DNA of 64,000 bases from NCBI GenBank assembly GCA_036852015.1, contig JAANDG010000480.1:50872-114871 (forward strand). The letters are read 5' to 3'. The notes under the pieces are model-generated. The model was not told the origin of the DNA and did no database searches. It saw nothing but the letters and a program-made list of their open reading frames with translations. The stretch's first letter is position 1. Each line of letters starts with the position of its first letter. Positions 1 through 12,192 of this stretch are shown here, one piece after another. Position numbers and translations under genes: made by a program. This DNA comes from Pelodera strongyloides. Lineage: Eukaryota; Nematoda; Chromadorea; Rhabditida; Rhabditidae.

Positions 1-988
1 AGGCTGAATACAAGAAATCCTCCGATGCACACACCAAAATAAATGTAGCATTTTTGGAATCGAAAGAGTTTACTGTAGTGATATAATGGTAAAATTCGAA
101 TTGTAAACTGGTAAAATTCATCCCTTTGATTTGTCGCTAAAAGGCGTCAGTAAAATGGGTAATCCAAGTTGTTTTCTAATTTGTCTCGGGTGGTCTCATG
201 TGAATTGAAGTTGTTCTGAAATAACATTACATTACATTATGTGACATAACACCTGTATTTTGTTTTATTGCCAACATTGTACAGTACTTCTTTCCATTAG
301 ACATATAGAGATCCTTGTTTATGCGCAAGAAATGTATAGCACAGTGTACATATATACTTAAAAACCAGGTCCCTTTTTTGCTGTTTTTTTTGTCCGCTGT
401 ATCTAGGCAATCCAGAGGCACCCTCGCAACTACAACACGTACGAACGACCAAAATGCTGCTTTTCTGGAACTTTTTTTTTAGTTTCTTTTATCTGGCTAT
501 ACTACATTCATTTCTTATTTATTTATCATTATTCTTCAAATTATCAATATAAGGCTAGCATCAGAAAAAAACACGTAGAAATAACACTTTTTTGGCAGAA
601 CTAAATATAAACAATTCGCCCGATATGCGATTAGCATTGTTGTAATAAAGCGTACCCTTTGTAGCCTTTGTTTTCTAGCCTTATCATAAACGAGTAAGCA
701 AAATATTTAGACAAACATCACTTTGAGTAAAACTTTTGTGCATACGGGATCAGATTCAGAGATTTGGGTGTGGGGCTTCAAAAGTGAGCGACGACTCTCC
801 TGGGAGCACCCTATCTTTACCTCATAATAACTTTATGTTGTAAAAAGAAGTTAATTTATTTTATTTTATTTTGCCCGATTGCTAATCGACTACGGTTTCG
901 TTATACGTACATTGCTTTCTCTTCATCATATTATTTGATGCACACCTCGCTGTTATTTAATAAATAAATTAATAAATATATTTTCTTC
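1..988. other. Intergenic AT-rich sequence, no gene seen
   Basis: No convincing exon, RNA gene or complete mobile element was found. The sequence is AT-rich with short low-complexity runs, for example the repeated attac near 228-238 and a taaata run near 955-980. It lies upstream of the first gene, and any promoter elements here are not recognisable by eye. Confidence 0.5.
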
Positions 989-1419
989 TTAAAGGATCGC
1001 AGTCACTACAAATTCGTATTTTTTATTCGCTTTTCATTAATTGTTCAAGTATGTGAAGAAAACGACGATTCCAGCGCCAAAGTACGGCAAAACGAGCTCA
1101 GGGAGAGAAATCCCTGTTTATGACTTTTACTTATATACCGTAGTTTATAATTGCCCGTATAGAGTTTCATAATAAATACCCTGCAGTGATAAAACACGCG
1201 CCAGGTGTAACACTGCAGGCTGTTCACTCTCCAAGTACCCCTGGCAATTGCATATATGCACCGGCGTCGGTCATTTATCAAAACTCATTCTCATTGATTT
1301 CTCTCCCTGAGTTCCATTTTATGTGGATTTTTATGGGTTGCATATTGTTTTATAAATCTGCTTGCATCTAATAAAAATCGAATAAAAAAGTTGATTTTGA
1401 AGTGACTGCCTTCCTTTAA
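989..1419. mobile_element. TTAA-flanked MITE, family E copy 1
   Basis: An inverted-repeat element bounded by TTAA on both sides. The left end reads TTAAAGGATCGCAGTCACTA and the right end is its inverted relative, AGTGACTGCCTTCCTTTAA. The interior also has inverted symmetry around gttcactctccaagtacccc. A second copy lies in the opposite orientation at 7656-8035. There is no coding capacity, so it is probably a non-autonomous DNA transposon. TTAA targets are typical of piggyBac-type elements, but family membership is inferred from the target only. The right end stops three bases before the start codon of the next gene. Confidence 0.8.
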
Positions 1420-1422
1420 AGA

Positions 1423-4400
1423 ATGTCGAGACGCGTGAAGTCAAGCAATCGCGACACGGCAAAGGATATAATACTCGGACTAGCGTACGAATTTTTATTT
1501 CGAGATTTTGCTAGAAAAAGGAAATTTGGTGCCGCAATATTATTGCGCACGAAATTTGTTAATGTAGTAAAGATAAATTACTGTTTCGGGCATATGAGAA
1601 TGCAGTGTTCTTTTACTTTTTTACCTATGGCCTATGGATAGCAAGATTACATACGGTTGACGTGTTGACCACAATACATTTGAATAGCAATGTAAATAAC
1701 AATAAATAAATTTTATACCGCACATTCAAAAGTGTCATACGGAATTGGGTAGGGCGCTGAAATTTGCATATAATACATGTAAGCGTATTTATCCAGTATA
1801 AGTTTCACAAATCACGTGTATATAATATAATAATCAACATTAATTGAGACCTTCCGGTCAAGGACCACGTCAGCCCAAGGAAGGAGTAGCGAGCTACCAA
1901 CCAAAGGTAATAACATTCTTCATATGCAAATTATTTAGTTTTGTTTAAACTTTTTTATTGGACACTATTTCCAACAAAAGAGAAAAAGCTGTAAAGCAAC
2001 AAAATAGGCAGAATGCGCACATGAGCAAATAAGAGCCCAATGAACGATTAATGGTACCAATTTGAAAACTCCCTGTGTTTTTTGTGTATTTTTCTGCTTT
2101 ACTTGCTTATGTGCCCACAAGACATTAAAAACGAGCAAATAAAGTGAATAATATGAAGCCGCACAGCGCGAATGAGATAAACCAGACTGAAATGGATTTC
2201 ACCAAAGTTAAGCTACTTATCTTAATAATATGGTACTTAACTTTATTAATATAGCGAGCCAGGTCTTCGGATAGTCGGAGAGACACCTCATATGCATCGC
2301 AGGTGATGTTTCCGAGTGCAAGGAGAATATATACTAAATTTTGTTAACTTACCCTCGATATCAGCACATTCATCCTTCTTATTTGTTGGAACTTGTGACA
2401 TTTCGGTATTCGAATAAATGATTACGTCAAGGCAATTGGTTTTTACCCCGGGAGGTCTAGCGATACTGTCAGCCACATTTCCGGACGTGCGTCGCGCACG
2501 CGCGAAATATTTTTTATCTTCCCCATGTCCGCGCGCGCTTGGCGCACCTCTGGCGCACCCTTCAATGAGCGAAAAGTGCGCGGCTTATTACGCTCTCTCC
2601 TTCTTCAGCCACAGCGTGCTCCGGTAGTGATTCAGCAGCAGCCTGTGAAGACGATTATCGATCGAAGGCCTGATAACACTGCTATCGATCGATTGCAAAC
2701 ACAAATCACTGACCTGCAGAGACAGAACCAGCAACTCCTGCAACAGGAACAAGTGAGAATAAGCGTTTAAAGAGGTATAACATATGATTTTTGAACGCAT
2801 GCTGGACCAGTACACTAGTACAGTATTCATCTGCATTTAGCCTGAGCTGATTTGGGGTCCATTTTGTATTCTAATCATACTCATTTGAACATAATGCATG
2901 GTAATGCAGTTATTCAACATACGTTTCAAAAACAGGCTGTTATACCTCTTTAAGAATAGAACCCCATGGTTTACAGTTCACACTTGCACAAACTTGCCCC
3001 AAAAAGCACTTTACACGAAAAGTATGTACATAATAGTTTTGTTGTTTTATCTAGTCAGAAACTGTTCGTTTCAGCGCCAAAATTCCCGAGGCGCACATGT
3101 GGTGCACCCGCCGCGCGCCCCAGGTTTACAATACTTACGCCGCGAACCGTTATTATGTTGTAGGATGCCTTGAAGGTTTATCGGCGTTCCAAAAAGAGGA
3201 CTTGAACAATGTAAAGTCTGCTGTCTCATTTTATGTAAACAATTTTATAGCCGTTACTGTGCAAGCATGTATTTTATGCACAATTCAGTTTTCGAACCAA
3301 CATTGGTTTGGTTGTGACTTTGACTTTCTACTCGACTACAATCTGATATTCTCCCTTTGCAGAATGCTCGACGACGTATGGAGCAGAACCAAGATGCGAT
3401 GAGCAGACGACTGGCCACGGCTACAGAAAATGGAGTATCGTACGTTAGCCGCACTAATATCGCGCTAATAGAATAGAGAATAGAGCTCCTGACTCCAGGG
3501 CTAAAGATCAGGGGCTCGATTCCAACGCGGGGCGATGTTTTTTGCGAGCACTGGTACGTGACGACCATGAGAATTCATTATTTTGTTATTTTTTACTTGT
3601 TTGCTAATCAACGATAATTGAATTATACAATGCTTGCTCTTCAACATATCATTTATGATGCACAGAAATTGGTGTTATTTAATTAATTAAAGGAGGAGGC
3701 TCACGAGAATGAAGTGCTCAAATAGTTTCCTTTTATCGACAGACGATGGTATTAAATTCCGAAAGACATGCTTCACAAAGCAAAAGCTTTTAAGTGGAAG
3801 GAGTAAATTAATATAAAACTATGAAGTCTATACAAATTTTGGATCGTAGTAAATAATTGATTTCCATAGTGGACATGCAAATTTACAAGTCATTTTGCAA
3901 GCCGGCAAAAAATTTGCATGCACACTATGGAAATCAACTATTTACTACGATCCAAAATTTTTATAGACTACATAGTTTTATATTGATTTACTCCTTCCAA
4001 TGAAAAGCTTTTGCTTTGTCATGTCTTTCGGAATTTAATACCATCATATTTCGATAAAAGGAAACCATTTGAGCACTTCATTCTCGTGAGCCTCCTCCTT
4101 TAATAAAATAATGATAACATCGATAAAACTGTGTTTAGAAAATATATGGAGTGTAAAAAGAGAAATCTCTCAAATTATATTATAGCATCGCTCTGGTTTC
4201 AGCAACCGTGAGTTCGATGACCTTCGCAATCGTATTTCGGGCATGGATGGAAAAGTCGGTGTTTGTTTATTATGGGGTTTGTAAGTATGTTGAAAATTTA
4301 CCGTATCTTGGAACTACACGAGAATATTTTTTAATTTTTAATTTTATATATGCAGGTTCCGTGCAGAAATACGGTAGTATTGACAGAACCACACCGAATT

Positions 4401-7400
4401 TTCGGGATACTTGTAAACCCTATAGCCTATAGCCTATAAGTGTTCGTTTAACGGTTTAACCTTATAATTAGACACTTTCCTTGTTTTACTGGTAGTGAGG
4501 AAAAACAGCTTGTACAAAGTTCTGGTCTTTGAGTGACGGAGAAATACTTGTACTTGATGGAAAAATAACTAGCAAATACCGCATAACTCAGGCCTTAGAG
4601 CATACAACAGAAAGTGTACACCAAGAGAATTCTACTAATGTACATTGTCTACATACTCGACCAATGGCTTTTGAATATAGACGTGTATTTCAGTTGATGG
4701 GCGTGAATCAGGACCTTTCCAACCTAAAGAGCAGTCTGGACCGACAAGTCAACGACCTCATGCAAATCAACAATGAGATGAAGTCTCGGCCGGTTGTCGA
4801 TCCGTCGGTGAGGTCATTCTAACATTCTATCATTCTAACATTCTAACATTTTAACATTCTAACATTCCAACATTCCAACAAACATATAAACATGCTAACA
4901 TTCTAACATTGTAACATTGTAGCATTGCAACGTGATAACATTCTAACATACTAACATGCTAAAATACTAACTTTCTAACATTCTAACATTCTAACATTCT
5001 AACATACTAATATTCTAACATTCTAACATACTAATATTCTAACATTCTAACATTCTAACATTCTAACATTTTAACATTTTAACATTCTAACATTCTAACA
5101 TTTTAACATTCTAACATTCTAACATTCTAACATTCTAACATTCTAACATATTAACCAACCTAGAAACATGCGTTCATCTACCTTGAAAGATTGTCATTTC
5201 GAATGTCGACGTGCCGACCTTCATTACATGACTTACAATTAGTTGCGAGCTGCGACGTTGGCGAGCCAACATACGATATAACGGCGTACAGGTGGTCCGA
5301 AATGCAATATACTAATTAATAATATTTAGAAGATCGCCAATTCGACTCAACAAATGGATAACAAAGTTCGTGATTTGCACGGCCAAATGATGCAATTAAA
5401 ACAGCAATTGGAAAGGGAGCAGAGTGACAGAGAGCGGGGAGACAGACAGACACAGGAGACGTGGGTTACATAAAAACGATTAAAGGATTATAGCTGTTGC
5501 TTAAGGGTTTTACTAGGAAACAAACACCTGTCCTGTAGAGCGGTATGACAGGGGGTTTGTAAAACGTATGTTGGAAAACTTCGTTCCCTGGCTTGTATCT
5601 GCATCTAGTACGTGCTCTGGCCTTCCGGTTTGGACAGGTTGTCCTGGATGCATTTCAAATATCACGTACAATATCGCTTTAAAATCAAAATTCAGCATCA
5701 ATCGACTTCAAGAAATCATACGCGACCAGGACAAACAGAAAAACGATATACTGAAAAATATCGTACAGAAAGGAGACACCGATAAGGTAATGATGGTTTT
5801 TGAAAATGTTTGATACAAAAAAGACTGCCATTTGTGTACTCAGACCCACTGATGAAACACCGTGCAAATACCTAAATAGATGGCGCGGCACATGCCATGC
5901 GCCATATGTTCGAAAATTGAATTGCTAGACCAAGACCGCAGCTCCGAACTGGCGAATCCTTTATTATCGGTCTTGACAGGACGCATAGTTAGGTTGAATA
6001 TTTTCGTTGTGAGTCATCGACCTTTCAGGCCAAGCTAAACGAGGAGGCAAAACGTTTAAACGACAAAATCCACTTAATTACAAACGAAGTTACCAAAGCG
6101 ATGAATGATTCGCAGCAGAAACTCAGGGACGATATGACACACAAATACAATGCTCTAGATGCGGTTGGGAAAGATTTCTATCCTCTTTATTTATCGTAAT
6201 GATTGTTTTTTTCTTATTTTTTCACTTTTGTTATTATGAAACGTATGAAATCTGCATAAATTACAGTGACTAGCCATCCGCGCCGCTTCTGAAGAAACTA
6301 TTTCCAGGCGTTACGTAACGAGATCGATGCTAGATCGTTGCTAGAAACTGACATGAAGAGGCGTATGGACGGCGGTATCAAGGCCAACGCTGATCAAATA
6401 GAAGCATTGGCAAAGGCACATCAGGTATTCAGGGGCTTAATTCACCGCTCAATTCTCCGAGGGGAACGACTATTTTGTCCCTAGGGGCTCCGATGTTAGA
6501 ATGCTATTTTCTGTCTCCCCAAGGAATAATTCCCTGGGTTAACGAAAGGCCATATTCACCACTCCGATTCCCAGAGGGAAATATTCCCTGGGGACAGAAA
6601 ACAGGTGTGATTCGCAGAGAAAAGACGGCAAATTCCCCATGGGGAATTGAGTGGTGAATTGAATATGGGTATTGTGAGTAATCTGATTGTGAGTATCGAG
6701 GATGACCTACAAAAGGTTGACAATGCAAATGCTACAGTAAGACTATTCTCAGCTAACAATCAATAATTCAGGCAGAAAGGAACAAAAACAAAGAACGATT
6801 TCAAAAAGTCAACGAGGCTTTGGCCGCTTTGGAGAAACATCTCGACCTGGGAAATAAGAAAATGGACAAAATCATGAGTGCGGAAATACAGAATAGGCTA
6901 GTCAACAGTTTATTGAGATATTCATCAAAACATATGCTAGCAAAAGGGTGCAATCATATTCAATTCGCGCTACCAAGGAACTGGTAGGGTATCACAGCGG
7001 CGGTTCGAGACGAAACCTATCTCATTTTGTAGAGGAGTTCACGCTGAACAACTTTGTCATAGAAAGTTCTATCCAAAATTTTCGGTAAAAAAAGTTACCA
7101 ACCTTCGAGGATTCCGATTTGTTTACGCATTTACTAAAAAGGTTCAAGACAGTTCCCAGATCCCCAGATGTATGGCTGCTTCCCTAACAACTACATAGGA
7201 ATTTCAGAGAAAATCGCTATGATAACATTTTACCGAACATGGGTAATAAGCTATTGTATAATTGCTTATTGCTAACTGAAATAGTCCATCACGCTCCTGA
7301 AGTCCTGAACGCTTTGCTAGCAAATCTGCAAATACATATGAATTACAGAAGGCTTCACGAAAAGGGTTTGCTCTCAAAGGTAACCGAAATTGAGAGTAAG

Positions 7401-10400
7401 CTCAACACTTACATGGGCGGTATGGAAAAGGCACTGAACGATGTGGAAGCTGGAAAGGAGAACGTGAAAATGCCCAGTCTGGATACAGATGCAGTGAGTT
7501 TAGAACAACCTCATTTACATACAAGTTACCGGGCCTACTACCTATAGTAGTCTGCCTCATTCACGCGAGTTTGACTGGGAAGCCGTCGCCTAAACTGTTG
7601 ACGTACCCTAGCTCAAACAGCTCAAAACATGCCCTAGTTCAAAACGTATCCTAACTTAAAGGAAGGCAGTCACTTCAAATTCAACTTTTTTATTCGACTT
7701 TTATTATATGCAAGAAGATTTATAAAACAATATGCAGCCAGTAAAAAGCCACATAAAAGCGAACTCAGGGAGAGAAATCAATGAAAATGGGTTTTGGTAA
7801 ATGACCGTCGCCGGTGCATATATGCAATTACCAGGGGTACTTGGAGAGTGAACAGCCTGCAGTGTTACACCTGTTATAAACTACGGTATACTAGTAAAAC
7901 TCATACACAGGGATATCTCTCCCTGAGTTCGTTTTGCCGTACTTTGGTGCTGGAATCGTAGTTTTCTTCACATCTTTGAATATTTAATGAAAAGCGAATA
8001 AAAAATACGAATTTGTAGTGACTGCGATCCTTTAAAGCGTACCCTTGCTCAGAACGTTCTCTAGTACAAAACGTATCTTAAAGGGTCAGGCCCATTTCAA
8101 ATCACCCCTATTTTGGATGATTCCATCTGATTATTCATGTCATATATAGTAGGATACGATATTTTTCTAATTTTCAAGCGCAAAATACACGCAGTATTCG
8201 GCAATTTACCATTGCCAGTCATACCCAACTATTTATCGCAGTTGTCACGCCCCCTTCGCGCTAATTGGGCAATATGCTCTATTGGGCGTGGCAATTGCGA
8301 TATGGGCCAATCAGCGTGAAGGGGCGTGTAAACTGCGATAAATAGTTGGGCATGACTGCCCACGGTAAATTGCCGAATAGTGTGTGAATTTTGCGCTTGA
8401 AAAACAGAAAAAAATTCAGCCTACTGCATTTGAAACGGAGAATCCGATGGACTCATCAAAAATAGGGGTCATTTGAAATGGGCCTGACCTTTTAACTCAA
8501 AGCCTAACCCAGCTCAAAACGTACACTAGCTCACAATGTACCCTAAGCGTAACCTAAAGGCACGACACCATTATACTAACAAGAGTCCTTTTTGCTAGCT
8601 TCGCCGCGAAATGGAGGCAATCGCGGCCGACAAAAACAAACTCTCGATGGAAGGACTTTTGAAGTTGGAGGAGAAAATGTCCGGCGTCCAACAAAGTGCG
8701 TAATATTTATTTTCACATTTTACTTTCATAAAACACATAATGAAAGCGTGCATGGAAAATGCACGGTTAGTGATAAAAATGCGGCACGCGCGGCAAGTCG
8801 TCCGCTTCCGAAAAAAGCACGCCTGCCGCATTGAGGACTGCATATGCCCGCACGCCAGCGCAAAGTCAGACATGCACTCACCTCACCCTCTCAATTGGCT
8901 TTTGAATAAAGCTGCTAGAACTACCAGTTACATGCAATGTATTGTTGTAGTTCATGGTAGTCCATCGCGATATCCATAATACATAGTTTATATGATATGG
9001 GAATATTAAGTCATGAGTTTCTTGCTAGTGTCCAATATTTTTGATGGCCGCTGTAGTTTGTTGTACTTTGCATTTACGGTAGTACTAGCAGTTTCAAGTT
9101 CTTGGTAGTATCAAATAAGCCATCTCGTCTGTAATCGATACTGAGCGTACTATATCCTAACCGTTTCGCGCTTGTAAGTTTCCTAATTTATGCTTTTATG
9201 CAAATTAATCCACGGTATTTCAGTGCTACATCGTGACAAACGTGATATGACGGAGAAGGTGGCAGGCATGGCTGACACTGATCAATACAGGTAATAAGAA
9301 CTCTAGCAATTCAGAAATACCCTAAGCCTAAGCCTAAGCCTAAGTCCTAAATCACAAATTTAAAGATTTTCCTTCTGGTTTTCCGGGTAACATATTGAAT
9401 TGCAAACAAACTCGTCTGCGTCAATAAATATGGAAACTGATATCATACCAGCAGCATATCCCCGGATGACGTTCAGTAAGTTTAGATTTTAGTTTTTATC
9501 TATTTTTCTTCGGTACCGGGTTAGTAGATAAGACCGATGGCGCCTAGGGTTTCGCGTTGGCGCTTGCTTAAAGGGACAGGCCCATCAAAGTAAACCTATA
9601 TTTACGAAACGTTCATAATGTATATAAAGCATTTTTATTACAATATATACAAACCAAATTTCACCTACTTTCGCCCTCGAGGACTTTTTCCGATGTGCTC
9701 ATCATCATATGTATACCATAAAGCTGCAGACTTCCAAGGTGTATATGCAAATCTAGCTCGCATTTTAATTTCTTGTTAAATTTGCGTAGACAGCTTCGAT
9801 CTCTGCAGTTTTACGGTATACATATGATGATGAGCACATCGGAAAAGTCCTCGAGGGCGAAAGTAGGTGAAATTGGGTTTGTATATATTGTAATAAAAAT
9901 GCTCTATACACATTATGAATACGTCGTAAATATAGGTTTACTTTGATGGGCCTGTCCCTTTAATTAATGTCTACAATACCGATGGCGCACATGTGGCACA
10001 CAATTGCGCCAGCAGGAAGAACGCTCTTTTCGCGGCAAATTAGCAAGAAGATGTTTCGCGTTGTGGAGCTAGACGTCATTCAACAAAATCTTACTATATT
10101 AGAATTAGAAAACACCTACCAGAGGTCATAAGACTACATCGAAAACAACTTTACATGACTATAAATACTAAATTATGAATTTGGAGCTTGTGAGTGAACT
10201 ATATGTATTTATCAACTTTTTCTACTGGCAAATGCCAGGTGTACAATCATCGACATAGCTCTTCTTTGCACGAAATCTGCAGAAATATACAATTCAGTAG
10301 AAAATTTATTCAGAAAGTTGAAAGCCCAAATCGACAAGTTGGATGAAATCAACCAAGAAATGGAGGAGACACAAGACCGAATACGCGATAAAGTGGAAAA

Positions 10401-12192
10401 ACAAATACCACAGGATGTAAGATATTTAGTTGCTCGCGCGAAATATCGACTTGTTTTTGAAAACTATGTTCGACCCCTGCACTCCCATAGGCTGTATGCA
10501 AATTCATACAATAGCATAAAAAATCGCGCAGTGTCGCACAGAATTTGCATACACCACAAAGGGAGACATCGCCCAGCATAAGTTCCAAAAACCGGCTGTT
10601 ATATCGCTCTAAACTAAACTGCAGCAGCTTCGGCCCATGCCGTTCTCAGACTCTAACCGTCGCCGATCACTTCAACTCAGTATTTGGTCATTATTTTTAT
10701 AAGTTAACATCTAACAAATACAGCTCAACGAACTCGCGGCAAAAGCGGACAACATAAAGCATCAGTTGAATTCCCGAATCGATAAGGAGGAGGAAGAGAG
10801 GTGGGTGGGACAAAAATCAAACTCAAAGGCTCAGGCCCACGTAAAAAAGTTTTCCTCAATTTTTCTGTGATGAATCTCCCAGACGCCTCAAACACGGCTG
10901 CGAAAACCGTTTTGCATAATGTGCAAAATTGGGGAAGAAATTTGCAACAGAACATCCTTAGAAATGAATCGTAGTTTGAGCTTGAAAATGAGTTTTTGAG
11001 CCTAAACTGCAATGTAATGATAATAAAATGATTCTTGATATTGTTTTAATCAATGTTGACATATTCTTTTGGGGTTTCATCGGTTTACACGTCCAGACAC
11101 CCGCTTTTGGTTATTGTTGTTGTTAGTTGTGGGTCTTCATTTGCTAAGAAATCACCCGAATATGCATATTATGCACAACGAGTTCCGCAGGCACATTTTA
11201 GTAATCTGTGGGTTTTACCACAGAATAATTGGCGAAAACTTTAATTCGTGGCCCTAAGCCTTTAACTCGCCATATCATATAGCACTTTCTAGTGCATACA
11301 AAAATTATTTGACTTGCCTATATATCCTTCATGAAACATAAGGAAGCGACTGTCGCTTTTACAATTTACAATTAGCCAATTATAAAGAAATCGCTAATTA
11401 GCAATTAACTTACCATATCGATATCCCCAGATTCCTGGCAATCAAGGAGCTCCAAGAAGCATATGCAAAACTACAGACTGGTCAACCGGTGACGGCTGGC
11501 AAATCCAAGGTTGACGAAAAAGAAGCAGTCAGTTTCTCTTTTTGTTTTGACTAATTTCACGCGACCATTGTAAAGCCAAATTAAGACAGCAACATATAAG
11601 GTGCGCGGCGACTCCCAGGGACTCGCCTCAGTGTAGGTGTACACTCTCGATAACCTGGCGATAATTTGGCGAATGTGCGCAGTTACACTTTTTTGCTCCG
11701 CTCCATTATGGATTGGGTATCAAAATTTCAAAGTAATCTGAAAATGTACCGTATTTTGGGACTACAAGAGAATTTTTTTTAATTTTTCATATTATATATG
11801 CAGGTTTCGTGCAGTACCGTAGTATTGACAGAATCACACCGATTTTTTGGGCTACCTTGAAGCCCCATTAAAGTTTCGCGTTTTACTGTGCCTCATCGTT
11901 CAGCTCACCCTCCGTCGCGACGTCGACGAGTGCAAGGTGGCCGTCAAGAAGCTCGCCGAATCCGTCACCACCGTAAAGAACGTGCTCGACAAGAAGATCA
12001 CGGACGAAGGGAAAAGGGTTGGTCATTTTTATTCCTTTTTAAAGAGGAATGACACGTGGTATGTGAAGCGGTGTAATCTTGGATGAAATTTATTTATCGC
12101 ACTAATTGTAAGGATATTATGACATCCTTTTGTATAAACAATTTCAGCGCGAGGCTGACATTCAACGGATCGATGCTCAGCTGAGGAAATGA
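1423..12192 (+). CDS. Long coiled-coil protein of unrecognised family, 20 exons, 627 aa
   Basis: I do not recognise the family; a faint resemblance to FAM81-type coiled-coil proteins is only a guess. Proposed exons: 1423-1484, 1849-1906, 2609-2752, 3363-3439, 4203-4258, 4611-4639, 4694-4807, 5330-5460, 5696-5786, 6029-6163, 6308-6424, 6772-6896, 7349-7493, 8599-8695, 9224-9290, 10314-10416, 10724-10800, 11431-11527, 11904-12017, 12148-12192. Phases agree at every junction and the total is 1884 nt including TGA. The first 50 residues are basic and Gln/Pro-rich; the rest is charged heptad-like sequence rich in Lys, Glu, Gln and Met, with no membrane segment or catalytic motif. It is probably a filament or scaffold protein. 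Exon 12 ends at a GC donor. Exon 6 is only 29 nt. The weakest calls are exons 1, 2 and 6. An AATAAA follows at 12247. Confidence 0.8.
2767..2953. mobile_element. TTAA MITE, family F
   Basis: Intronic inverted-repeat element running from TTAAAGAGGTATAACATATG to the matching ACAGGCTGTTATACCTCTTTAA. Inner shared words are ttgaacgcatgctggac and caacatacgtttcaaaaac. The same family recurs at about 5536-5685, 10430-10612, 15708-15900, 17226-17555, 19200-19398, 39306-39462, 57559-57739, 58187-58343, 60425-60575 and 61775-62157, usually ending in ggtatttcgctttaa or a variant. Confidence 0.7.
3687..4103. mobile_element. TTAA MITE, family A copy 1, long terminal inverted repeats
   Basis: Two inverted arms of about 200 bp run from TTAAAGGAGGAGGCTCACGA to the complementary end TCGTGAGCCTCCTCCTTTAA. 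Arms match over most of their length, meeting near the gcaagccggc centre at 3898. It is non-coding and lies in an intron of the coiled-coil gene. A second copy with a different centre is at 62154-62573. RNA from this locus would fold into a very long hairpin. Confidence 0.85.
4268..4425. mobile_element. Short inverted-repeat element, family G
   Basis: It begins at ggggtttgtaagtatg and ends at the inverse, acttgtaaaccc. The inner block gaaaatttaccgtatcttgg, followed by aactacacgagaatat, is shared with about 11705-11872, 26258-26425, 41445-41590, 20636-20860 and 38860-39118. It is inserted only about ten bases downstream of the splice donor of exon 5 of the coiled-coil gene. Confidence 0.65.
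4808..5152. repeat. 8-bp tandem repeat (aacattct)n
   Basis: About 40 imperfect copies of the octamer aacattct fill the start of intron 7 of the coiled-coil gene. The array starts immediately at the splice donor, whose gtgaggtcattctaac runs straight into it. Variants include aacatgct, aacattgt and aatattct. Confidence 0.9.
6440..6662. repeat. Dispersed inverted repeat, family K
   Basis: Palindromic element in an intron of the coiled-coil gene, with ends ttcaccgctcaattctccga and ccccatggggaattgagtgg and inner ggggacagaaaa motifs. Related copies, partly degraded, are at about 18760-18840 (ALG12 intron) and 31840-31975 (PAF1 intron). Confidence 0.6.
7656..8035. mobile_element. TTAA MITE, family E copy 2 (inverted)
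   Basis: It runs from TTAAAGGAAGGCAGTCACTT to GTAGTGACTGCGATCCTTTAA and is the reverse-oriented relative of 989-1419. It is inserted in a local array of ccctagctcaaaacgt-like words that resumes after the element. Confidence 0.8.
8078..8495. mobile_element. TTAA MITE, family D
   Basis: It runs from TTAAAGGGTCAGGCCCATTT to AAATGGGCCTGACCTTTTAA, with arms of about 180 bp. The interior contains paired copies of acccaactatttatcgcag and its inverse. It is non-coding, in the intron between exons 13 and 14 of the coiled-coil gene. Confidence 0.8.
9321..9350. repeat. Interstitial telomere-like repeat (CCTAAG)4
   Basis: Four perfect tandem copies of cctaag followed by tcctaa, equivalent to TTAGGC on the other strand. 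TTAGGC is the known nematode telomere repeat. The run begins about 30 bases downstream of the donor of exon 15 of the coiled-coil gene. Two-copy fragments also occur near 49050. Confidence 0.75.
9568..9963. mobile_element. TTAA MITE, family B copy 1
   Basis: It runs from TTAAAGGGACAGGCCCATCA to TGATGGGCCTGTCCCTTTAA, with long arms containing tttcgccctcgaggac and its inverse. A very similar copy is at 29608-29990. A degraded copy carrying extra sequence is at about 14692-15124. Confidence 0.85.

Noticed and set aside
4808..5152. CRISPR-like array
   Set aside because: It is an 8-bp simple tandem repeat without spacers, in a eukaryotic intron.
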